A stretch of DNA of 64,000 nucleotides from Hymenobacter qilianensis (GTDB lineage Bacteria > Bacteroidota > Bacteroidia > Cytophagales > Hymenobacteraceae). The stretch is from NCBI RefSeq assembly GCF_014489555.1, contig NZ_CP060784.1, positions 3,932,501-3,996,500 of the forward strand, read 5' to 3'. The position numbers and the translations under genes were made by a program. Of the stretch, positions 20,170 to 29,825 are shown piece after piece (position 1 is the stretch's first letter; each line of letters begins with the position of its first letter). The notes beneath the pieces were generated by a model. It was not told the DNA's origin. It searched no databases and saw only the letters and a program-made list of their open reading frames with translations.

Positions 20170-21657
20170 TTGTACGCTATCATTGACCTTGAAACCACTG
20201 GTGGCCAGCCCACGCAGGACCGCATTACCGAGTTGGCCATTTTCATTCACGATGGCGACAAGGTGGTAGACCAATATGAAACGCTGGTCAATCCGGGCCG
20301 GTCGATTCCCTTTTTTATTACCCAGCTCACAGGTATCACCGACGACATGGTGCGCGACGCGCCCCGGTTTCACGAGGTAGCGCGCAAAGTGGTCGAAATG
20401 ACCGAAGGCTGCGTGTTTGTGGCCCACAACGTGCGCTTCGACTACTCGTTTTTGAAAAAGGAATTCGCGGATTTAGGCTACAACTATTCGCGCAAAACGC
20501 TGTGTACGGTGCGCCTGAGCCGGTCGCTTATTCCGGGCCAGCCCAGCTACAGCTTGGGTAAGCTGTGCCAGAATATTGGCATTCCGCTGGAAGGCCGGCA
20601 CCGCGCCGCCGGCGATGCTGCCGCCACTGCCATTCTCTTCGATCGTCTGCTCAAGATTTCGCAGCAGGATGAAGCCCTTGCCAATCCCGCCATCAGTGCC
20701 GCCGACACGCTGGCCTCGGTTGATGCCCTGGCGCCCAGCGGCCGACCCGCCGCTACTGCCACCAAAAAGCCCAGCGTCAAGCGCGTAACGGCCGTGCAGG
20801 AAGCCATCAAAACCGCACTTTTGCCCCCCAACATCACCCCCGAAAAGGTAGCTACATTGCCCCAGGAGGCCGGCGTGTACTACTTCCACGATGAGCAGGG
20901 CGAGGTGATTTATGTGGGCAAGAGCATCAATATCTACAAGCGGATTCAGCAGCACTTCGCCGTCGATTATAAGTCGCGCAAGTCGCTGGAATTCAAGAAC
21001 AGCATCTCCGATATTACCTGGGAGCTGACGGGCTCGGAGTTAGTGGCTTTGTTGTATGAATCGGCCGAAATCAAGCGCATGAAGCCGTTTTATAACCGTC
21101 AGCAGCGGCGCTCCATTTTTCCAGCTGGCATTTATCTTCGGCAGGATGAAAAGGGCTACAAGCACCTCTACTACGGCCGCGCCGACGCCGATAATCCGGC
21201 CACGCCGCTTATTGCGCTGGCCAATCAATTCAAGGCCAAAGGCTTTCTGTTTCACAAAGTTTCCAAGTTCAACCTCTGCCAGAAGCTCTGCGACCTGTAC
21301 AAAACCCAGGGTGCCTGCTTCGATTATCAGGTGCACCGCTGCAAGGGCGCGTGCGTGGGCGCTGAGTCGCCGGAAGAGTATAACCTGCGCGTGGACGAGG
21401 CCATCGAGAGCTTCACATTTGAGCACGGCTCCTTCGTAGTTATCGGCAAGGGCCGCAGCGGGGATGAGAAGTCGGTTGTGGTGGTTGAAAATGGACGCTA
21501 CTTAGGCTTCGGCTACGTGGATGGCGAGTTCTCGGCCCGCCGCCTGGCCGATTTCCGCGACGTCATCAAGCCCTACGGCGACAACAAGGACGTGCAGCAG
21601 ATTATCCGCCAATATCTGCGCACCAAGCACAAGGATAAGGTTAAGATTTTTAAGTAG
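20170..21657 (+). CDS. DEDDh exonuclease / GIY-YIG nuclease fusion
   Basis: About 495 residues. The first 175 form a DnaQ-like 3'-5' exonuclease with ExoI IIDLETTGG, ExoII VAHNVRFDYSFLKKE and ExoIII HRAAGDAAAT. After a linker comes a UvrC/Cho-like GIY-YIG domain (GVYYFHDEQGEVIYVGKSI). The C-terminal 200 residues include a Cys-rich stretch (CQKLCDLYKTQGACFDY, CKGACVG). This architecture resembles bacterial Cho/DinG-adjacent repair nucleases, so a DNA repair role is likely by inference. The start is uncertain: TTG 20170 gives the usual (M)YAIIDLETTGG opening, while an upstream TTG at 20122 is also in frame. Confidence 0.88.
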   Translation: MYAIIDLETTGGQPTQDRITELAIFIHDGDKVVDQYETLVNPGRSIPFFITQLTGITDDMVRDAPRFHEVARKVVEMTEGCVFVAHNVRFDYSFLKKEFADLGYNYSRKTLCTVRLSRSLIPGQPSYSLGKLCQNIGIPLEGRHRAAGDAAATAILFDRLLKISQQDEALANPAISAADTLASVDALAPSGRPAATATKKPSVKRVTAVQEAIKTALLPPNITPEKVATLPQEAGVYYFHDEQGEVIYVGKSINIYKRIQQHFAVDYKSRKSLEFKNSISDITWELTGSELVALLYESAEIKRMKPFYNRQQRRSIFPAGIYLRQDEKGYKHLYYGRADADNPATPLIALANQFKAKGFLFHKVSKFNLCQKLCDLYKTQGACFDYQVHRCKGACVGAESPEEYNLRVDEAIESFTFEHGSFVVIGKGRSGDEKSVVVVENGRYLGFGYVDGEFSARRLADFRDVIKPYGDNKDVQQIIRQYLRTKHKDKVKIFK

Positions 21658-22011
21658 TTCTGGCCGGGCCTTACCCCCCAGCCCCCTCTCAAAGGGGTAA
21701 CGCGCTTCAAGCGTTTGCGGGGGAGCCAGCCGCTTGGCCTACGCCGCACCTTCCGCTCGCGCTCCAGGTACGGCTACCAGTCCAATCCGATAAGCTCAGC
21801 ATCAAAAAAGGCCCCCAGAAGATATCTGGGGGGCCTTTTTTGCTTTATAAAACCATGAAAAGAACGCGGTAGCGGTTGCGGAGGCGACAGCCGACGCAGC
21901 CGCGTAGAACGACTGACGTCAGGCTCCCCCTCTCCAAGGGAGAGGGGGCCGGGGGGTGAGGCCAATCGTTGAACGACCACATGAGGGGCCACCTTTGAAC
22001 AGGCACCCACT
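21658..22011. other. Intergenic region with CCCC-rich repeat pieces
   Basis: About 350 bp between convergent genes. It holds ACCCCCCAGCCCCCTCTC at 21672-21690 and a related inverted segment GGCTCCCCCTCTCC...GGAGAGGGGGCC at 21923-21951, a repeat type I know from intergenic DNA of many Bacteroidota, plus the terminator at 21803-21841. No gene was recognised. Confidence 0.6.
21803..21841. terminator. Terminator in the 21.8-kb intergenic region
   Basis: AAAAAAGGCCCCCAGA and TCTGGGGGGCCTTTTTT arms around a short AGATA loop; it could serve either flanking gene. Confidence 0.85.
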
Positions 22012-23681
22012 TTAATACAAGCGGTGCCGCAGGAGCCAGCCAGCGGCATCAAACTCGTTGGCCAGCGGATGATAAGCTTCCACTTTTATGTCACTGTTGG
22101 GGGCTAGCTGCAATAAGTTGCCGTCGCCGCTGTCGTAGATGGTGACATCCGTTTTGGTCTTAGTCTGGGGGCATTTCCGGTGATGACCAGGTCCTGTCCG
22201 GCCCCATCGTAGATGCTTATGACAAAATCAGCATCGGGCAGGCCATGAAACTCGAATACATCGTTGCCGCCCAACCCGAAGAGCTTGATGGTGCTGGTTT
22301 CGCGGGCTTTAAACGTGCGTTGGCTTAGCAGACTATCCTGCAAGGCCACCCGGCGGGCCAGCATACTGATGCGCACTTCGTCCGGCGCTACGGCCTCTAT
22401 CAGAAAGCGCTCAGGCTGGTCGGTGCCGGGCAGCTCCACATCGCGGGCCAGCAGCTCGTAGAACTTGGCGGCCACAGCCGGCAATTGCTCCCGCCGGTTG
22501 CGCAGCTTGCTCTCAAACTCCGCTCCCGACAGAGCATAAATCTGGGGCGGCCACACTCCTACTGCTTCCTTAATCGCCACGTCGGTGAGGCGCAGGCGCA
22601 AAGAGTCCGCAATTTGACGGAAGTCCTCGGCCGTCAGGTAAGCCAGCAGCGACTTATCCATGGGCCGCGCCGCCTTATTGAGTCCCTCTACATCTTGCAG
22701 GCGAATATTCTCTTTAAACGTCTGGTAATTAGTTTTAAACCAGCTTATTACCCGCGTCATCAGGCCATCATCAAACTTAAAGAAGGCGTGGTCCCGGTCG
22801 CGAGGAATGCCCCGGTACGTCACTGTGCCGCCCGGCCCCGGAAAGCTGGCCCAGCGCCATTGATCTTCGCGCCGGCTCCAGTCGCCCAGCCACATATCAA
22901 ACAGGCGGGAGCGCAGGTAATGGCGCGCATCTACGCGGTAGTTATGCGTCACGAAAAGGGAAGTAAAGGCCTTCCGGGAGCTTTCGACTAATGAGGAGTT
23001 GCCAAAGTTCGCGCTGTTGACCTGGTTGCCGTCGGGGCGTTCCTCAAACAGATACAGCGCATTGCCGTACTCCTCCCGAAACGGGCCCAGCGCCGCATCA
23101 GCCGGCAGCCACACCAGGCGCGGATTGGTATGATACACGCCCGCCGCCTGCGCCAGCCGCGGCACGATATAGGCCCCGTACGGCTGAATAACGCTGGTCT
23201 GATCCTTCATCAGGCGGCCAATGGGGCCGTTTTGCAGCCTGGGGGGCAAAGCCTTCGTTGCATCTTTGTCGACGGAGCGCAGTACATACTCCTGCCCCAG
23301 CGAGTCGACGAGGCGCAGGTTTTTGGTTTGAAAGCTGCCCCCGGCCTGTAAGGGGCGCAAGCCACCCGGCACCGCAGTACGCAGGTTGAATACGGGAGCC
23401 TGCACCGGCGTCGCCCATTCGCGGCGGTAGTGGTCGCCCCAGAAAAACTGATGCACAGCGCCGCGCTCGTACTGTGGGCCGGCCGCCACGCGTACCGTCG
23501 AGTCGGGGCCAATAACGGGCAGCGTACCTGCCGGCACCTCACGGGCTGAGCAGGCAGCCAGTACCAGCCAACTAGTACCTAATCCCAATAAGCGGCCAGG
23601 CCGGAATGCTTTCAGTAGAAAGTGCACAGATGCGGGAATAGCGCTACAATGGAAGCCGGCTGCGAACGCAGTCGATAGCAT
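22012..23681 (-). CDS. Kinase-like lipoprotein A (paralogue of the next gene), one frameshift
   Basis: About 556 residues when the shift is repaired. A lipobox (WLVLAACS) follows a long N-terminus; GTG at 23627 would give a shorter, cleaner signal peptide. The body has the block EWATPVQAPVFNL, GQEYVLRSVDKD, a LGDWSRREDQWRWA motif and a YRGIPRDRDHAFFKF motif. These recall the lysine, catalytic loop and metal-binding motifs of HipA/Fam20C-like atypical kinases, but this is inference. The region is known to me as the middle domain of larger Bacteroidota phosphoesterase/beta-barrel proteins. At G5 22167-22171 a sixth G extends the protein through LLQLAPNSDIKVEAYHP to a TAA at 22012. Confidence 0.72.
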
Positions 23682-23793
23682 AATTTATAGCGCAAACGGG
23701 AAAAGAGCAATTCCGTTTGGAAATTATGCAATTGTTATCCGCTATTGCCTACTGTTGCGTTGAAGGCAGTAAGTTGCGCCACAATCTCACTCC

Positions 23794-25379
23794 ATGCCTT
23801 CACGCTCCTCCGCCCTACTGCTCTTACTGGCCTGTTCGATGGGCTGTGTACGGGAAAACTTTTTCCAACCCGACGCTCGTCTTGTAACCACCTCCTCCCC
23901 CGCTGCTACCGATAGTGTGCTCGTCACCGCGGGTAGGCATTATCAGCGCGGCCCCGTTCACAACCTGTTGCTGGGCAAGCACTACCGCCCGGTGTGGGCC
24001 ACGCCCGTGTGGGTACCCGTGTTTGACCCCGCCACTGCTGTGCCGGGAGGCCTGAAACCGGGCAAGCTGGGAGGCGGTTTTCAGAGCACCAGCATGACAG
24101 TGCTCGGCTCCGATGGCCGTGAGTACGCCCTGCGCAGCATCGATAAAGACCCATATAAAACGCTGCCCAAGATTTTTCGCAAGACGTTTGCCCTGAATCT
24201 GGTGCGCGACGCTACTTCGGCGGCCAACCCCTATGGGTCCTTTGTAGTGGCACCTTTGGCGGAAGCGGCCGGTTTGCTGCACACCACGCCGCGGCCTTTT
24301 TATGTGCGCTCCGATGAAAATGGCCTGGGTGAGGAATCGGAGCTATTTCGGGGAAAGCTGGTGCTGCTGGAAGAGAAATTCGAGGATAGAGCCAGCCTGA
24401 CGCCCGCATTCGGCAAAGCCACCGACCTGTTGGAAAGCGACGATGTATTGCGCGACCGTTTTGCCGACCCCAGCCACCGCGTCGATCAGATTGCCTTCGC
24501 CCGTGCCCGCTTGTTCGATTTATGGATTGGCGACTGGGACCGCCACGAGGGCCAGTGGAGCTGGGCTGTTTATCCTGATGCCAACGGCCCAACTATCTAC
24601 CGGCCCGTCCCCAGGACCGCGACCAGGCGTTTTTTCGGTTCAAGGATGGTATCATTCCCTGGATTGTAAGCCGGCCCTTTTTTGTGGGAAAGTTTCGCAC
24701 GTTTCGGCCCGAATATGAGAGCATTGAAGGCATGACGCAGAACTCCCGGTTCGTGGATGAGCGCTTTCTGAATAAAGTAACCTCTGCCGACTTCCAACGC
24801 TTGGCCACGGAGTTGCAAACGCGCCTCGATGACGACGCCATTGCGAATGCGCTCAAGCGCTTTCCAGAGCCCGTGTTTGCGCAGGAAGGTGAATATATCG
24901 GGCAGGCGTTAGAAGCCCGCCGCGCTAAGCTGCCTTGGGCAGCCAACGAGTTTTACCGTATTCTGGCCCGCCACGTCACCGTTGTCGGCACCGACCAGGA
25001 TGAGCGCTTCGTGGTGCGCCGCCTTACCGATTCCACCACGGCAGTCACGGTGTACACGCTGGGGGGCAAATCGGACCGGGATTCGGTGTTTTACCAACGC
25101 GTGTTTCGGACCAATGAAACCAAGGAGATCACGCTGCATGGCCTCGAAGGCAAAGACATATTTGAGCTAAGCGGTGAAGTGCGGCGCGGCCCACGCATCA
25201 ACATTTACGGAGGCCCCAACTCCGATAAAGTCACCGACTCAACTCGGGTGCAGGGCCTCAGCAAGAAAACCCGCTACTATGACACCCACTCCGATAATGA
25301 GCTGACCAAGAGCAAGGAAACCTGGGACAGAACGGATCATGGTGTAAAAATGCACGCCTATGACCGGGAAGGAACCTGA
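23794..25379 (+). CDS. Kinase-like lipoprotein B (paralogue of the previous gene), one frameshift
   Basis: About 528 residues after repair. Signal peptide with a lipobox near LLLLACS. It is alignable along its length with the divergent neighbour 112 bp away: VWATPVWVPVFDP, GREYALRSIDKDP, IGDWDRHEGQWSWA and, after repair, VPQDRDQAFFRFKDGI. The frame breaks in C4 at 24609-24612; one more C restores the last motif and continues to the stop at 25379. GDWDRH looks like an atypical-kinase catalytic loop; function unproven. The protein ends at AYDREGT, where longer relatives go on into an outer-membrane barrel, as I recall. Confidence 0.72.
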
Positions 25380-25419
25380 GTTAATGATATTGTTAGCGTA
25401 GAAATAATACCCTCAGAAC

Positions 25420-25446
25420 GTCATGCGGCGCTTCGCTCTGCATGAC
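25420..25446. repeat. REP-like short palindrome, copy 3
   Basis: GTCATGC and GCATGAC flank CGCTTCGCTCT, a collapsed version of the GTCATGCAGAGC family with little loop, 40 bp after kinase-like gene B. Confidence 0.7.
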
Positions 25447-25458
25447 TTGTTAAAAGAC

Positions 25459-25497
25459 AAAAAAGCCCCCGCACAATGTGCGGGGGGCTTTTTTGTT
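25459..25497. terminator. Bidirectional terminator between gene B and the App1-like gene
   Basis: CAAAAAAGCCCCCGCAC / GTGCGGGGGGCTTTTTTG with a 3-nt AAT loop, located between convergent genes. Confidence 0.92.
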
Positions 25498-25527
25498 TTC
25501 AATAGCAAACTTCTGAAAACCGTTGTT

Positions 25528-26679
25528 TTACAACGTCGGCTCCGGAGCCGTTTGGTCTTTTTCCTTTTCTACTTCAATTGCCGGAATAGCTTCTGTGTAA
25601 AGCAGGCCAATCTTGGCGGCATGCTCGGCGGCCTGCACCGTGTCTTTTACCAGCAGCATTTCCACCTTATCCTGCAGTATTTCCTCGGCCACACGCTCCA
25701 CGAGCGCCGCCCTTCCGGGGTGCTGCACATCGCGGATATAAATGGCCAGAATGCGGCCGGGGTAGCGGCGCACAACCTCGCGGTAAATGTTGGCATCTTC
25801 CTGCCCGCTGTCGCCGATGAGCACAAATGGCAACTCGGGATAGGTAAGCAGAAGGTTATCAATCTCGTGCAGCTTATGGCCATGATGGGCCGAGGCTTCG
25901 GGCTTGGTTGCTTTGCGGGTCAATGACATATCGCGCAGCAGCAGCGGGCCGGGCGGCACGTCATTCAGCTCCAGAAAATCGTCCAGCAGATCGTAGAGGT
26001 TCCAGGGGCTGCTGCTCACGTAGAAAAACGGGTTGTTGCGCTTGCCATTGCGCCCCAATTGCAGCGCTCGATAGAACTCGGCCACGCCCTCAAACGGCAG
26101 GCGGGAGTGCGCGTTACGCACCAGCACCGTGCGCGCCATGCGCACCAGGTTGGTGGCGGAGGTTTGAATAACAGTATCGTCGAGGTCGCTGATGATACCG
26201 TATTCAGCGTCGAGGGGCGGAATGAGCACGTGGGCCGGCTCCTTCATGTCGGTGGGCATCTGGAGATGCTGGGGGGCTTTTTTCAACTCCACCTCTACCG
26301 GGTACCACAGAAAATCGATGGGAGCCGGCAGACTTTTGGGCTCAATATTCAGCGTGAAGTATCCTTCCTCGTCGGTGGTCACGTTGTGCTCACTGCCATC
26401 ACCCGGCCGAATAATCAGCTCAGCCCCCGGAATCTCATTGCTCTCGAAGCGCCGATACATATTCAGCAGGTTCTGCCAGCGCGAATCGCCCTCGCCGGGG
26501 TCGCCAATGCCTTTATCTGTGAGCAAACGGCCTTTTACGTACAGGCGGCCGGCAGTGCCGTAGCTGCGGTACGTTACCAATTGGAGCGGGTGCAAGAAGC
26601 CCAAACGGGCGCGGGTGTTCGTGACCAGGTCATCAGCCCGCTCGGCCAGACTACTGAGTTTGTGGAGGAAGGAGGGCAT
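25528..26679 (-). CDS. App1-like phosphatase (DUF2183), putative phosphatidate phosphatase
   Basis: 383 residues from ATG 26679 (MPSFLHKLSSLAERAD); the longer frame to 26859 overlaps a terminator and was rejected. The C-terminal half is the App1 catalytic domain of HAD type, with IISDLDDTVIQT, FFYVSSSPWNLYD and LIGDSGQEDANIY. The N-terminal half holds a beta-sandwich-like part with VTTDEEGYFTLNI. Yeast App1 dephosphorylates phosphatidic acid; bacterial members are assumed to act on phospholipids, without proof. No signal peptide is evident, so the protein is probably cytoplasmic. Confidence 0.87.
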   Translation of the reverse strand: MPSFLHKLSSLAERADDLVTNTRARLGFLHPLQLVTYRSYGTAGRLYVKGRLLTDKGIGDPGEGDSRWQNLLNMYRRFESNEIPGAELIIRPGDGSEHNVTTDEEGYFTLNIEPKSLPAPIDFLWYPVEVELKKAPQHLQMPTDMKEPAHVLIPPLDAEYGIISDLDDTVIQTSATNLVRMARTVLVRNAHSRLPFEGVAEFYRALQLGRNGKRNNPFFYVSSSPWNLYDLLDDFLELNDVPPGPLLLRDMSLTRKATKPEASAHHGHKLHEIDNLLLTYPELPFVLIGDSGQEDANIYREVVRRYPGRILAIYIRDVQHPGRAALVERVAEEILQDKVEMLLVKDTVQAAEHAAKIGLLYTEAIPAIEVEKEKDQTAPEPTL

Positions 26680-26810
26680 AGGGAATGCAAAAGGGTAGAA
26701 AGCAGCGTACGAGCAAAACCCGCCAGGGAGTTGCCTCAACAGTACACTTCCCTCCGCCTGACCACGTTTTCGAATGGATACAAACGGATTAATCATCCTC
26801 AGTACCCATA

Positions 26811-26841
26811 AAAAAAGCCAGCCCTGTGGAGGCTGGCTTTC
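26811..26841 (-). terminator. Terminator of the M48 peptidase gene
   Basis: AAAGCCAGCC and GGCTGGCTTT arms with a 7-nt loop; the T-run lies on the minus-strand side, 27 bases past the peptidase stop codon. Confidence 0.85.
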
Positions 26842-26867
26842 CGCTATAAGAACTATCAATCAAGGGT

Positions 26868-27676
26868 TTACAAAATCCGCTTTAGCTCCAGGAAACTCGC
26901 ATTATCGGTGGTGCGGCTCGCGCAATTCAGCTCCTTGGCTTTGGCCTGAATAGCCTCCACGCGGGTGCCGGGGTTGGGGTGGGTGCTTAAAAACTCAGGG
27001 GTGCTGGTGGGAGCCTGTGCTGCGGCCTTGATGAAGAAGCCGGCTGCGCCGTCGCAAGAGTAGGGAGTGCTATTCAGGTAGCGCACCGAGAACTCGTCGG
27101 CTTCTACTTCGTACTCGCGGCTAAACCGCAGCTGGCCCAGGCTGGCCGCGATTTGCGCCAGCTGGTTGGGGTTTTCGCCTAACAAAAGGCTTAAAAGGAA
27201 GGAAACGCCAAACTCCTTCTGCAAAGAGCGCGACGTATGACGGCGGTCGGCGTGGGCAATTTCGTGGCCTAGCACCCCGGCCAGCTGGTCTTCAGTTTCC
27301 AGAAACTTAATCAGCCCCGAGAACACATAAATATGCCCCCGGGCGTGGCAAAGGCATTCTGGATTTCATCGTCCTTGATGATTTTGACATCCCAGGGAAA
27401 CTCGTTGCGGTACTGAAGCTCGTTGGAGCTGAGCACCTTACTCACTACCGCATCAAGCAGCACGTAGGCGCGCTGGTTGGCTCCGTTATTGCGCTCAAGC
27501 AGCTGGTTCTTGGACCGGTAGGTGGAGTCGGTTTGCGCGGCTACTTTTTGGCCCAGCGCAATATCATCTTCCACAGAAAACAGCACGACCCCATCACCAG
27601 TACCGGAGCAGGCCGCAGTGCCCAACGACGTGAGAAGAGCAAGAAAAAACCAGGGTTTAAGCCAAATACGACGCAT
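26868..27676 (-). CDS. M48 family metallopeptidase lipoprotein, one frameshift
   Basis: About 269 residues after repair. Lipobox LGTAAC near residue 23 indicates an exported, lipid-anchored protein. The zinc motif HEIAHADRRH and the downstream glutamate in EYEVEADEFSVRY are present, as in BepA/LoiP-type quality-control proteases of the envelope. The frame breaks in C5 at 27336-27340; a sixth C restores ATPGGHIYVFSGLIKF, the conserved segment just before the active site. A second M48 lipoprotein lies at 58.1 kb. Confidence 0.88.
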
Positions 27677-28000
27677 ACTGCAAATAGGAGTGTAGGAAGA
27701 ACAGGGGGCAGAACTTACCGTCTAAAAACGGTGCCAAAGCCGGCGGCTACCCATACGGGTTTGGGTTGTGAGGCGTTGCTGATACGCAGATAATAAACAT
27801 ATAGCTCAGACGCTCAACTTGAAACTTTATTTTCCTGCCCTGTCTCATTATTATTCATTCGCCTTACTCTTCTGCTTTGCGATTACTCAGCATGCATCCG
27901 CTTCTTCGCTGATGACGAGCTACCTGCCGCTACTTTTTTCCAGCTTCTGCGTACAGAAATGCCCCCGGCTGCTTTTGGCCGGGGACATTTTTAGCGCTTT

Positions 28001-29113
28001 ATGCCCACCACCTCCACCCCTCGGCCCAAAACCAAAAAAAAAACATCTGCCCCCTTAGAGGAGGCGCACGAGCTGTATAAAGACCCGGCCCGGCAGGCAG
28101 AGCTGGCGGGCCTGCGCTACCAGGCTGATACCAAGCCCGGCATCAGCCGCCAGCCCGGTCCCGATGGCACGTTTACTTTCCTCACGGCGAAAGGCGAAAA
28201 AATCACGGACGAGAAGACGCTGGCCCGGCTGCAAGGCTTCGTCATTCCGCCCGCCTGGACCGATGTCTGGATTGCGCCTTCCGCCTCCGCTCACCTTCAG
28301 GTAACGGGCCGCGATGCCAAGGGGCGCAAGCAATACATCTACCACCCCACCTGGGACCAAGCCCGCAGCCTGACCAAGTTCAGCCGCCTGCTGGCTTTTG
28401 GTGAAGCCTTACCTACCCTGCGTCAGCGTTTGCAGCAGGATCTGAAGCGCGCTGGGCTGGACAAGCAAAAGGTTATTGCCTTGGTACTGACCCTGATGGA
28501 TCAGTCGTTTATTCGCATTGGCAACAAGGAATACGCCAAGAAGAACAAAAGCTACGGCCTCACCACCCTGCGCGACCGGCACGTACAGATATCAGGCGAC
28601 GAGGTACGCTTTTCGTTTGTGGGCAAGAAAGGAGTGGCCCACGATGTAGCCCTGCAAGACCGCCGCCTGGCACGCATGGTGCGCAAATGCAAGGAGATTC
28701 CCGGTCAGCACCTGTTTCAATACTACGCCGCCGATGGCCACCGCCAAGAGCTGGAGTCGGGCGACGTGAACCAGTATTTGCAGGAGGTGACGGGCATAGC
28801 CCTGTCGGCTAAGGATTTCCGCACCTGGGGCGGCACCGTAAAAATGGTGGAGTGCCTGGAAAGCGTGCTGCACGAAGAGCCGGATTTGCCGAAGGAAAAA
28901 GTACTGAAGCGAGCCGTGAAAGATGTGGCTTCGGGCCTGGGCAACACGCCCACTGTGTGCAGCAAATACTACATTCACCCGCAGGTAGTCGAGCTTTTTC
29001 ATTCCGACAAGCTCATCGACTACCTCCGTCAGCACGACATCGACCCCACCGAAAACGACATCCTCTCTCCTACCGAGCACATGGTGCTGCACATGCTCCG
29101 CACCGCCGCGTAA
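28001..29113 (+). CDS. Type IB DNA topoisomerase
   Basis: 370 residues, the length of bacterial/poxvirus-type topoisomerase IB, which relaxes supercoils through a 3'-phosphotyrosyl bond. An N-terminal Lys/Pro-rich tail precedes the N-domain with FVIPPAWTDVWIAP and KGRKQYIYHPTWDQ; the catalytic domain has RIGNKEYAKKNKSYGLTTLR, FVGKKGV, KDFRTWGGTV and the active Tyr in VCSKYYIHP. ATG 28001 is the only good start. Such genes are scattered in bacteria and often moved by transfer, but base use here looks like its neighbours. Confidence 0.95.
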   Translation: MPTTSTPRPKTKKKTSAPLEEAHELYKDPARQAELAGLRYQADTKPGISRQPGPDGTFTFLTAKGEKITDEKTLARLQGFVIPPAWTDVWIAPSASAHLQVTGRDAKGRKQYIYHPTWDQARSLTKFSRLLAFGEALPTLRQRLQQDLKRAGLDKQKVIALVLTLMDQSFIRIGNKEYAKKNKSYGLTTLRDRHVQISGDEVRFSFVGKKGVAHDVALQDRRLARMVRKCKEIPGQHLFQYYAADGHRQELESGDVNQYLQEVTGIALSAKDFRTWGGTVKMVECLESVLHEEPDLPKEKVLKRAVKDVASGLGNTPTVCSKYYIHPQVVELFHSDKLIDYLRQHDIDPTENDILSPTEHMVLHMLRTAA

Positions 29114-29188
29114 GCGCTGTTTATAAAGATGGTCAAGTCATGCTAAGTGGCGCTGAAATAAGTTATGTGCTGCCGTTGCATAAAACAT

Positions 29189-29293
29189 ATGGCCGTCATG
29201 CAGAGCGGTAGCGAAGAATCTCGCGTGCTGACGAGAGATTAGTAATCCCGCTAAACACGCGAAATGATTCGATCTGCTCTGCATAACGGCCAT
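29189..29293. repeat. REP-like intergenic palindrome, copy 4
   Basis: ATGGCCGTCATGCAGAGC at 29189-29206 pairs with 29276-29293 with one mismatch; inner CTCGCGTG and CACGCGA segments also pair. It lies between the convergent topoisomerase IB and SnoaL-like genes. Confidence 0.88.
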
Positions 29294-29310
29294 CTTGATT
29301 ATTGGCATTT

Positions 29311-29745
29311 TTAGCTGGAATGATCGGCTACGATAACCCAGCGGCCGGCAATGCGGCGAAACACGAGCAGAAAATGCCCCCCAAGGTCGCCGGCGGCGGG
29401 GCGGGCGAGTTGCCAACGGCCTACTACGTGGGCCGCGTCGGGGCTGATGGGAGTAATGCGCAAGTTGGAAAACGTAAGCTGTCCCATGGCGGCGGCATCG
29501 GGATAGCTGCGGCGGTAGTTGTCGAGGGTGGGCTGCCAGCCGTAGGTCAGGCCGCTTTTGCCAATAAACACGAGCGAGTCGGACTGCCAGTAGCCCTGCA
29601 TGAAGCCGCTTACGTCGCCCCGGTTCCAGGCTGCCGTTTGGGTCGTCAGCACCTGGCTGATGTCCTGCCGCTGGCTGCCGGGACGCGTGGCGGCGCAACT
29701 GCACAAAAAGGCCACGCCCAGCACTAATCCGCTAATTTTCTTCAT
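29311..29745 (-). CDS. SnoaL/DUF4440-like lipoprotein
   Basis: 144 residues from ATG 29745 (MKKISGLVLG); the frame's longer start lies inside a terminator. The lipobox VAFLCSCAA marks an exported lipoprotein. The rest fits the NTF2/DUF4440 fold: LTTQTAAWNRGDVSGFMQGY near the start, then DNYRRSYPD, and an ending GHFLLVFRRIAGRWVIVADHSS in part. Members bind small ligands or are enzymes with varied reactions; none can be assigned here. Confidence 0.8.
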   Translation of the reverse strand: MKKISGLVLGVAFLCSCAATRPGSQRQDISQVLTTQTAAWNRGDVSGFMQGYWQSDSLVFIGKSGLTYGWQPTLDNYRRSYPDAAAMGQLTFSNLRITPISPDAAHVVGRWQLARPAAGDLGGHFLLVFRRIAGRWVIVADHSS

Positions 29746-29769
29746 GTTATCAAGTAGTAAAGAAGGAAG

Positions 29770-29817
29770 GAAAAAGCCCCCCACCGGCCTGAATATAGCT
29801 GGTGGGGGGCTTTTTTC
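29770..29817. terminator. Terminator of mtgA
   Basis: GAAAAAGCCCCCCACC and GGTGGGGGGCTTTTTTC arms, 9 bases past the mtgA stop, with T-runs available in both directions. Confidence 0.9.
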
Positions 29818-29825
29818 TGGTGATG

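Noticed and set aside
27819..28058. 79-codon open frame before topoisomerase IB
   Set aside because: Overlaps the topoisomerase start in another frame and ends in Pro/Lys runs caused by that gene's N-terminus.
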